Of a stretch of 64,000 bases of DNA, positions 12,501 through 24,500 are shown in pieces (within the stretch, counting starts at the first letter, position 1; every line of letters starts with the position of its first letter). Origin of the DNA: Haliotis asinina (lineage: Eukaryota; Mollusca; Gastropoda; Lepetellida; Haliotidae); NCBI RefSeq assembly GCF_037392515.1, contig NC_090288.1:3527501-3591500 (forward strand). Direction: 5' to 3'. The translations under genes were made by a program, and so were the position numbers. The notes beneath the pieces are model-generated. The model did not search any database and had not been told where the DNA came from. It saw only the letters and a program-made list of their open reading frames with translations.

Positions 12501-15500
12501 AAAAACGCAAATTCAACTTAGAAAGTTGAAAAATAGTGTGTTGAGAAAAACCCTGTGAAATCAGAGTTCAAACAATTAACTAATTTCACGCCAGTGCTGG
12601 TTTTACAGGCAGCTGTCATGCTGCAGAAATATTGCTGGATTCAGCCATATACAACCAACAACCTGACCACAATATGTCCATACTGACCACATTAAACACA
12701 GTAGTTAGAGATCGGCCAACGTAGTAGAATGCAACACCCACAAACTTCAGACAGAGGTTGTTGAAAGAAATCATGCAGACGAAGATGACTGACAGAGGCA
12801 GCGTCTGAAACAGAAATGTCATGGACTTCCTATAAATGCTGCAACCTAATATCATCTCTCCACTTGTCTACAGTGAGGAGTAACTTTTAATTATATTTGA
12901 TGTAAAACACTACAGTAATATGATACATTAAAAAATACATGAAGGATAAGTAAGTGAAATAACACGTCAAAACTTTATGAAAATATCAATATCCTTAACA
13001 TGTTTCCCATGGTCCTCCTCAAACTTGAGGTCAACTTCACTGAACAAAAAAATCTGGAAAATTGGGCCTAGACCTTTGAAGCTCTCTTGGTGCAAAGAGT
13101 GTTGTAAGTTACCATTAAGTTACTAGGTCCTGGCATCGTGATACACGTCTTTTTCTTAAACTTGTATTGACAGGAGCTGAGAGAGTATGGTTTTATGTTG
13201 CTTTGGCAATATTCTAACAATACACACCAGAAACAGGCTTCATATATAACACCCATATAGGGAATAGCACCCAGGTCCTTGCCTCGACAAATGAACACTT
13301 GAACCACTAGGCTACCCTATCGTCCCCCAACTGAGTGGAAGTAATATTTGTGTATATATGTGTATTTCTCTCGATCAGATCTTCATCAAATTAATTTGTG
13401 TATATATATATGTAATAAATGGGTCTACTCACGGCTCTGCATAGTTTGAGGTCGATCACAAATGGAGGGAAGGTCACCTTTCCTGGGAACAGTTTTCCAG
13501 TAAAGCTGAGCACAGCACATAGCAGAACAGTAACAACACACTGGAACCAGGTGACAAACAGCGGAGCATCGAGCTGAAACATCACAACAACAGCCTTGGA
13601 AATAAACACTAGTCTGCTGGCCCTGCCTAGTAAACTGTGCTGAGGGCAAGTAAAAATCAGGGATTGCCTTTGATGTAATGTGTGTTGGAATATTCAGGTC
13701 AATTTGGCTGTAATGTCCCTTTATATGAACCTGAAGTGTGCTTCTCACTATACATTAGGTCATCTCTTGTTTTACCAGAATAACCACATTTGAGGTTTTT
13801 GTTTTGTTAGTAATAGACTAAGACCTCTTCCCAGGTTTTACTTTTTGTAATTGTCTTTTCCTAAATCAACATGAACATCGACATTAAACTGATATATGAG
13901 TGTGTGAAATCAATTGAAAAATAACATTCAACATTAAGTTCAAAGTGCAAACATTTTCTCAAGCAAAATTGGAACTATAACTTTCAGATTTGTAGGCAGA
14001 CGCTCTCCCACACAGCCGCTGGGCCGACAGAGGAAGTAGCGTTAAATTATCTATTTATAGTTACTGTCATTGAATTCATTTTACTTCCACTTCAGTTACT
14101 GTTATGTAGCTTCATTAAATGATATCTTCAATGTAAATATCCATCACTGAGTGTATATATGTTAAAGGAAGCACTTTTGTACAGGAGAAAAAACTCCTCC
14201 TCTGGTTTGGTAGACAATGTAAAACTGGGTTGGGGTCGAGGTCAGGGTCGGGAAATCCCTCGGGGCTCTAGCCCGAGGATTTCCCCCCTGCTCTGGTTTT
14301 ACATTATCTACCATAACCTTGGAGGTGTTTTTTCTCCTTTATGACAAAACAGAGAGTCAAATTATTCTCCTGATATTAGTAACCAGGGATTGAAATTAAG
14401 TTTTTCTCAAGCGTGCCTCATGGGCACTGCCATGGTACTGTAAGTACCTCATGTACCTCAGTTTCAGGTGTGCCATAAATTCATGGTCTATTATAATGAC
14501 TTATATTATTATATATCTATTATATGACTTAAAGTGAATGTAAAAGTTGTAACATTCCCTAATAAATAGTGTCACTTTAAACTATGAAAAGACAATATGG
14601 TAAAAACATGCTTTAATGCAAGTGTGCCGTAAGAATTTAACTGCGCCATTTCAATTTTAGATGTGCCATCAGTGGGATGGCAATAACAATTTCGATCCCT
14701 GGTAACAGAAACATCCTGACACTTGGATACTGACAGACAGACAGACAGACAGATCTTTATTAGTATATATGGCCATGAGACCAACAGTACAAGTGTACAT
14801 TATAAGCAGTATTTGTAACCTGGAGATACATTTATAACATCAAAATAATAGATACGTTTTAACAATTTACATTTTCCTTAACTTGAAAATATGGTATATA
14901 GCAACGGCTAACTTAAACAGGAGATCACTATTTTTAGTACCAAGAAGTATGTAGAACTTCTGTCTTGACGGTTGGTAGGTATAGGTGTAGGGCAGATATT
15001 TTTGTCTTATTTCTGAGTATTTAGGGCATATAAAAAGTATGTGGTATTCATCTTCAGGAGAAAGATTACAAACGGGGCAAGAGACATCTTGTTGGGTTGG
15101 AGATTTGGTGAAACGTGCCGCTTGAATCTTGAAGTTATGTGCATTACATCTAAACTTAGTTAGTGCGCGCTTAAGTTGTATCGATTTAAGCTTCGAAAGA
15201 TAACTTGGATACTGATAGACTGAATGAGTATGGGTTTGCACTGCTTCTAGTAATATTCCAGCTATATCACAGTGGGAAATTGTATTGGTATCTTTACATG
15301 TGCTGGTAATTATATTGCTCTCTTTGTGCATCGATATATATATATATATACATATCATTCGTTACTACATGGTTGTACGTCTTGATCTTGATTAACATCA
15401 ACTCCCTATGGTGTACAGAAATTATTCATGTTATGTGAATTCAAGTCAATGGAATGGAGATAACTCTATATCTATTTTTTCTTGTGTCGTCTGCCAAACG

Positions 15501-18500
15501 TAACAATGGCTACAAACAGATCTGCCTCACATACCCATAAATACATTTTGACCAAAACGTTCAAATTTAGTCTGTGTGAATACAAAGAAGAGAAATTACA
15601 TCATGCTGACTTTACTAAAACAATCAGGTAGGAAAACAGCCAGATGCAAGATTCAAATCATTCCATTCACATAGGTTCGCTGAAGTGTACAATCCAATAC
15701 CAGTGCTTGAAACAGTTCAAAATTAACATTGAGGTGTTCAGTAAGATAATTACGTTGTTCACTGGTCCCTCAGAGCCCATGGGTTGATGTATCCTCAATG
15801 TTTGTTTATGTCAAAGGTACACTGCCCTTCTTGCTCAGGGTGCATCAACCCATGGTCTAGTGACTAGAGAACAATGTATAATATTCACTCTTTGTACTGA
15901 CTCCGCATTCACCTGATGAAGGAGCAAGAATTAGCTAAGAAATGTCGTGTGAAGAACAAAAAGAAATTAAAATCCATAAAACTTGTGATGCATTCAGGTT
16001 CGTTAAGCTTCTAACTACCTTTCAACAACACCTAATTTGTCATACATGTAGGATATATATGTGTCAAATGTCCTGTGCCTATCTGGTGTCCTCTATCATG
16101 CACCTCTAATGTGTCACACATCCACTATATCTGTGTTGCAAACAGCATTCGAAATAATCCCCGGACTCGAGGCCAAGGGCTGCTAGTAATTTTATCACAG
16201 GGCCTCAAAATAATTTTTGAAAGAAACTTGCCATAGGAAAAGTGACTTTAAGAAAGCAACATGTCCTAATTTTCCTCTTGTCACGGGTGTCAGGCAATGG
16301 GATTTTTAACCCCTGTATCGGACCAGCAATGTCAAGTATTTGCAGACCCTTGTGGCTTGCAGTAACTTATCTGTAGTTTTAATTTTTGACAGAAATTTTT
16401 ATTAACAGTTAGGAATTATCAATGATCCATCATGTTACGATTCACTTCCTGATATTGCAGGCAGCAGCAGGCCTGGATGGCTAACTGGCAAATTTGAAAT
16501 ATAGCAAAAGCTGGTTCCATTTAAGCAATATCGTGAGTCTAAAGAATGTACTATACACTAATCAGTCATTCAAGGGGCATGGGACTGCACTCTCTCAGGC
16601 AGGACCAAACATAGTTGCATGTGATCAGCTAACCGCTCCAGTTACAAAGGGGCAGCTGTTCAGACTGTGCAACCAGACTTACAGGATTAGACCCTGTCAC
16701 AACACGAACTCAGCACACTACATTTTTGTCATTACAGCAACCATGTAACTGGCTACTCATTTCTGGGTCAGCATGCCTCCATTCTTGGTCCATGTACAAG
16801 CTCTATATTAGCTGTGTATTTTAATAAAATACATAGCATACATTACATTGCTGACAAATATGTGTGGCAAATTGCTAAAACCCAACAGTAAAACACTCTC
16901 TCTCTATATATATATATATTTACTGATTAACATGATTTTAAGCACACATCACACTTCCATACCATAATTAATGCAATATTGGTGAATTATTTATTGTTAA
17001 TAAGACAAACATATAGTTGTGGTGAGATTCTGTGACATGTTCACTTATGTGAGTTTATGTGGCATGTTCACACAAAGTGCAACCAAAACCAGACAAAAAA
17101 TAGTTGCCTAAAAGAATACTATTTGACAGCATTTAAACACTCTGCCATATTTGGACTTAACTGTTTATTCATGAACTTTTGTATATATTTCAAACTTTAA
17201 GAAATAACCTTATACTGCGAAATGTATTACAAATAAAACACATTTTAAAAATACTGTTCCTTGCAAACAAAAAGTCATAACTATTTTCTTTGATAATGTA
17301 TGAATTCAGCATTCTTTTTTACCACAAGAGAACATAACAAAATTGCTGACGACAAAAAATGTTTGGTTAAATCAAATGGGCGGCAACTTTTTTCTGATTC
17401 CTAAAAAGTGTTATACTTTGTGTCAAATAATGCATGAATCATCACTGTAAATAATTATAATACAATCGTTGTAATTATCACTATAAACATTATACAATGT
17501 TCTGCAAGACTTGCACTATTGCTGGTATTATATTAACCTTGTACAATCCTGATCCCTTAATGACTACTTCAAAGCATAAAAATGAAAAAAATGTTCCCGA
17601 GTCATGATGGTCAATATCTATATCAAGATCCTTATCAATACCACAATCAAGATCAAGATGATCCTAAAAATAACTGTGACTATACGAAATGCCTCTGGCT
17701 AAACAGAATTGCAGGGATAAGTTCATCTAAAGACTTCTCACAGACAGACATTTCTCTTGCTCTGGATATAGCTCATTGTTGGTTTACAAAGCTATAGCCA
17801 GATCCCTAGATTAACACCGCCAGGGCAAGTCTATCCACAGGCTGTGACAGTTGGACAATATGACGAGGTGTTAAAATGGCTTTGGTCAATGTGTGTAATC
17901 CACAGATTAAGAAGACAACAAGCTGGTGCCTGCCCTTTCATAATCCCATATGTACCAGTAAACAGATGGTTGCATTTAACTCAATACCATAGCCGGCAAA
18001 TATTGAACTAAAAAATCTGATGCATCTATCACATACCTAGATAGAAAGAACTTCTCAATGAAATATATGGAAAATCACACTCTCTCCAATATGCTTACAA
18101 TAATATATAATATATGCATTATATAGTTGAAAAGAACTTGCTATGAAGAAAGTTAGCCCAATTCATTTTTCAAGTTCCAAGTCCATTTTATGTCATTGTC
18201 AAAATCTAATTTGCTGAAAGGATGTTAGTCTGTCACACAGTCCCTGAACTATATTATATTCCCTACTGCCTAGTCCTCACTGCAATTGCAAAACCCTAAA
18301 TGAAGCAAATCTACAAAAAGAATGCATGATATTCTATTTGATAAAACAACTATCAAAAGTCATGAAACAGTCACAAACACAGCAGGAGTGAGTGAGTGAG
18401 TGAGTGAGTGAGTGAGTGAGTGAGTGAGTGAGTGAGTGAGTGAGTGAGTGAGTGAGTGAGTGAGTGAGTGAGTGAGTGAGAATGAGTTGAGCTTAGTCTT

Positions 18501-21500
18501 ATGCTGCGCACAGCAAAATTTCAGCCATTTGGTGGTGGTCTGTAAATAATCGAGTCTGGACCTGGCAATCCGGTGACCAACAACAATGCATGAGCATTGA
18601 TCTACACAATTTGGACATGAAGACATATGTCAACAAATATGCAAGTCTGACCGTCCAATTCCATTAACTATCTCTTATGACCAGCATGGGTCACTGAAAA
18701 TCAGTTCTAGCCTGGATCTCCAGAGGTACAAAACATGACTATGATATATGTATAAAACACATCACAGATTGATAACCACTATTTGGGGTGTTGTTTTTTC
18801 TTTTTTTGCTTTTCACCAGAGTCAACAATGAGGGTATACCTTCCTTTGAAGAACTGCATGTACTGAAAATTCACAAAATTAAAACAAAATTGGCTAATTT
18901 TGGCAGAGATGCCTTGACACAATTTTAAACAAACATTTTCAAAAAAAAGGTAACCTTGAATATTTTCAGCAACAGCTGCTCAGATATCAATAGATGGTTA
19001 TAATGGATTGAGTGGCAATGGCAGCTAGATGTGCCAATCAATACCTTAGTTGTATACCAGTGGGATTTTTTATTCATATTGAGGACATGTCATTCAAAAA
19101 CTTGCTCTTGGCATCTGCTGAATCCTTTTGACTGTTTAGCAAATATATTTTCTTGTCCTGTAATCCTGGGTAGAATCTAAGTTATGTGTAACACTTTAAA
19201 ACCCAAGCGAGAGTCAGCTGATTTTGCTGAATGCTGCATCAGCAATTCTGACTGTGAACTGATTTATCATCAAAAGCTATAAATTGTACTTTATTATTAA
19301 AATTCATATTAAAAATCAAAGTATCCAACAAGCTGAAAAGTATTTTGGGACTTAGTGCTAATATTAACAGTAATTTATGGGCTAAGTTATCACAATACCG
19401 TTTTTGATATGTTAATTGCCATGAAAAACAAAAATATTTGGTTTACAGATTTATAAAAAAATTCTGCAAACTGATTTATCGAAACAAACACCATTGATAA
19501 ATACATGTGATTTCAGAGACAATTGTTAAAACAAGAAACATGTATAATCATGATGATGATTTTGAAGTCAAGAGTTTGCTGAATCCAATTTCTAGGAAGT
19601 CAATCCTGAACAGATAACAAACATTTGGGGGAAGGCAATACATTGGTGCATTCAAAGTAGAATATAAATCTTCCTTTCATACATGCACCATGTTATCCTT
19701 CATAGGACTTGATGACATTAGGATTGGTTAAAAATAGAACAGAAAACAACTACATCTAGACACCCGCTTCTCGATGCAAGGTGAGAATGAATTCAAGACA
19801 GACATGATAATTCAGTTGAAGACTGTAAATACTGCTGAATAAAAATTACAAAAGCTGCATATGAAAGTAATCATTCCCCTGTCCATTGATTAAATGACTC
19901 TCCTTCTATATCAGTACACAGGGATCACACAGATTAATAAATTATTAAAAAATTAATATTGTTAAACTTTCTCACCTTCAGATCCTTGCTGCTGAGAAGG
20001 TATTTATTCACAAATACCATTGATATTGAAATGGACCTGAAACAGTGAATACATAGATATTAATACACGAGCGAGTGTGTCATATTGTTTTTCTGACACA
20101 AGTTTTGCAAAAACAATATGACAAACTCACGAGAGTGTTAATTTGTTTATTATCCATTTGCATCTAACTTTTTATTTCTAAACAACTAAGTCCATGTAAA
20201 ACGAAATCAGCAGTTGTCGTTTGAGGTACAGGGCAAGGTCACATAAGAATACAGTAATACGGCACTATGGACGTAAACTCCCTGTGTAATGCTACTAAGT
20301 AAACAGCGCAACATACTGACTAGTTACTCTTGCAAGAAGGCATAAAATACAAACACATTTTGAACTGAAATTTAATCCTTATCAACTTAAGTAACTGTAA
20401 GAATTGTATAACTGGAGACATTGTTAATGGGAAAGTTATTCGTTGTCCGAAGAATCATTGAGAGGAGAGAGAGCAACCAGGCGACAGTTTGTAATGGCTC
20501 GGTCTCACTCACTTCCATAGAAGACTTGTCAATTTTGATGTGGAATGTTCCCCCGTATATTGGGCCTGCGAAGATAGTGCTTGTGTTTGTGTATGACATG
20601 CATTGGGATGTTAGATTTATTTTGGACAAACCGACGATGATGGAACGATTGAAGACGCGCAACGCGAGCATGGAAACATGGTAGGCTGATTTCTGGTCCG
20701 GTGAAGACAACAGATTTCCCACTTCCCCAGTGGTGTGCAACAGAAAGGCATGAATAATTGTTCACACTCTGTACATTTTTATGTCCGGACACTTGCATGA
20801 TTTGTGTTGGAGCTACGTTTTTGTCCTCTGAATCAAATGTTTGCTGGCACTGTGATAAGTTAGCCGTTTGTTGCCAGTGACGTGTCCTTCCCTTGTTGTT
20901 ATCGAGCAGAGTTTACTTTTATCTTTTCTTGAAATCTCATATCAATAAACACGGTGTGTGAAAAATTGTTTGTAACGTTTTGTATTTGATAGCATTTCAT
21001 TGGTTTGTTCTCGTAGTAGTGAGACTGAACATTCGTAGTAAATTTGTAGTAGTGAGTGAGTGAGTTTAGTTTTACGCCGCACTCAGCAATATTACAGCTA
21101 TATGGCGGCAGTCTGTAAATAATCGAGTCTGGACCAGACAATCCAGTGAGCATCGATCAACATGAGCATCGATCTGAACAATTGGGAACCGATGACATGC
21201 GTCAACCAAGTCAGCGAGCCTGACCACCCGATCCTGTTAGTCGCCTCTTACGACAAGCTGAGTCGCCTTTTATGGCAAGCATGGGTTGCTGAAGGCCTAG
21301 TAGTAAAAAGTTATGAATGAAAAAAGTAGTTCCACATTCCAATGGGGTCATGGAGGTCATGGAGGTCATGGTCAGATAACTGACCAATGAAATTTGTTTT
21401 AGGGTTTATTACATGTGTGCAACATATGATTTTTATGTACTCTGTTATGTTTCACTGTATGGATAATAAATTGGCATATTTGGTACATCTTACAGTACAG

Positions 21501-24500
21501 ACAGTACTGGACATGTGAGCATAAGGAACTAGCTTATGTTTATGCAATGTATTCACTGACCACTACACACTGCAGCACGGGATCTGAGTTAATACACATC
21601 AGTGTTTGCTTTACTTTAATTTGCTAGTTAGCCAGCAGGGCCTGCTGCCTCCAGCAGGGTTTAAAATCTACAGGAAATGAATGAAATCTGCAGGCACATT
21701 TTGTTCAAGTCAAAACAACGGAAACAAAATAGACAAACAAATTTCCACAAATTATCTAAACCATGGGCCTTGTGTACATGTACAATGAAACATACAAAGA
21801 AATGAATACAATAGGCCGCGGACGTAATCTTTATTGATTGATAACACATCAACAAGCACTTGCTGCTTCACCTTCATATTTCCCGCTCGATACACTATGT
21901 CTACACTTAAAACATGTTAACCAGTCACGAGAATAAACCGAGTCTGTGATACCCATGCTAGTGTCAAAAGTACATGCTTTTTCAATTAACATTTTGTCAC
22001 TGACAGGCAAACTGACATGCCTCAAAATTAACTCAGTGTCACCTTGCTAATTACAGGTAGTTAATCTTCTCATGATTCAAAGACTGCTGTCTTCTTTCAT
22101 ACTAGGGCACACAAGGTCCAAATAAGTCAGAAATTTTACAACATTGTGAATTCGTTCTAGGGAATTTTCGTTTGGGAAGCAAGTTTTTCGGATATCTGAG
22201 GTTCGGATAAATGGGGCACAACTGTACTCTAAACCAAGGACCAGTGGATTGGCCTGCAATATTTGGCGTAGGTGGCGAAAAAATAGAAACATAATTTACA
22301 ACTTCCTGATTACTCTTGTACAAATGAAGTGGTGACAATATGTTTTTCATGTTAATAAATATGAAATTACAGCCAGTCCGAACACCGAAGTCATTTTCCT
22401 TTTCTTCTGATTCAAGAAAGGGGCAGGAATAGTGGGGCAGTTTGGTTGCTAACTTCCTAAAATATATAAGACTCAAGATTACTGTTCTAGTTTCAATTCA
22501 AACAAATTCTGCTGAGCAAAGTTGCCCAGGTGTGCCACCTTTCCAGTGTACCAGTGAAGACACAGACGGTAATCACAGGACAGATCAATGATGTTAAATA
22601 GATAAGCAGCCCCTACATAATTTACTGATGAATAAATACACAGTGATACCTGTAAAATTCTGTCTAACATGTATTATATTACTCTCCTGTTTTAGTTTCA
22701 GCAATTGATTGATTATACTGTATACTACAGATATTCAGAAATTTGATAACAAGGTTATCATAGAACAGCTGATAGATACGAAAACAGTAACAAGTAAATA
22801 GTTGGAGATATCCCGGCTAACAATTCATTATATCTTGACTATTGTTATTGTTGTCAGTAATCTTCCTCATGTTTCAACATAAACCTGCGATTTAACTGGG
22901 TCTGTACAATATTAAATATACAATTCATCATTTAATATTTTTGGTGGTCAAAAACTGCATAATCAACATACACTGATTTTCATAACATTTCATAATTACG
23001 AGGGGTGTCCCACATGTGGTTTCATATTATCTCTCAAGCTTAAGCAAATTGCTTTTGCCATGTTCCAGCCTCACAATCCCTGTTTTGTTTGACGTTTATC
23101 TTGGTACCCCTCAAAACACAATATCAGCAATAAATGCATCACTAACTTCAGGAAACAAAAAATGAAGAAACATTTTGTGTGCTTGAGACAAGTAGAAGTC
23201 TTCTAGAATCAAACATAGATATTAAAGTGAATGAAAATGCAGTTTCAAACTACAATCGCTTGTTAAAGTGACTCCCTACTATGATGTTTACTGACAGTTT
23301 GTTTTGGAGACATTACCCTGCCCTTCTTTAAGATGACGTAATCAAAAGGACATAACTTATTCTTGTGTTTTCCCATGATGCCAAGGGTTCAAACAAAATA
23401 CTGAGTGGTCACACAAGTGTCAGATCACAATATATTGTGAACAGTGCCAACTTGAATGTCTGGACAAAATGTTTTTGAAAGATTAAAATGGGAGTGTCTT
23501 TCAAAAACAGCCTCATCTAAATATAAATCAAGCAAAGGTGATAATGATGTGAAGCCATCCGTACCATACTGAACATATTTTCAGTGTTCCCGGTGGTTTT
23601 GAAAACTGCCGGTAGCTTATGCCAACAGGGTCTGAAAATTCCAGCTGAACCAGTTTTTATCCGGAGAGAAAGTAATGAGTATTTATAACGAAATACTGTC
23701 AATAAATGTGTTGCAGGGTGAGCTGTTCACAAGACCTACATTAAATACAATTATCGATTCAATGCCATGCTGAAGCAATCAGAAAATGATTTCAAGTGGT
23801 CCAACTACATTCAATAAATGTGTTCAGAATGTCATTAAATAAATTGAATAAACTGTTCAATAAAATCGACAACAGCATTCATAGAAGTTGTCAAACATAC
23901 GTATAAATTACTGTCCACCCTTTTGCGCAGTCGTGTAATGTAAGTCTAGTAACTGACAAGTGACATCTCAGCTTTCGCCACCTCAGTCTTCACGCTCAGA
24001 CACAATGTTTAATGAAGAAACGTGCATAAAGTATATTTGTCACAGGTCATAACCCAGCATGATACGTCCAGTAGGTTCCATAATTTACATACTGATACCA
24101 GCAATGATAGCGATTTCTGGCACAATGCGTTCCAAATACCATTATTTTACCCACAACGTTTGTGTCAACATTACTGTAATATGACTGGCTGCCTTGGCTC
24201 ACGTGCCTGATTTTGGCAAATTACAATCCCTGTAGCAAACTGTGTGGCAAACGTGTCATTATGAACCAATTTTTATCCAATAAAATCGCTTCTTACAACT
24301 GTATAATACCCTTGGCAAGGGTACAGTCATATAGTTGATAATCAAAGCCTTCGAAAGATACCCACCATCAAGTGAATCGCCTCACATGTTATTCATACGA
24401 AGCTTATAAAGCGGAGGTATTTTCCACTTCTGTGTCATGTTAGCGAGTGGAAAGCTTCTGATAACGGAAAATGGGCGACTATATATACTATTTAAGATAT

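Noticed and set aside
20387-20798. Overlapping minus-strand frames of 89-117 codons as a host gene
   Set aside because: They are shifted pieces of one Crypton recombinase relic.
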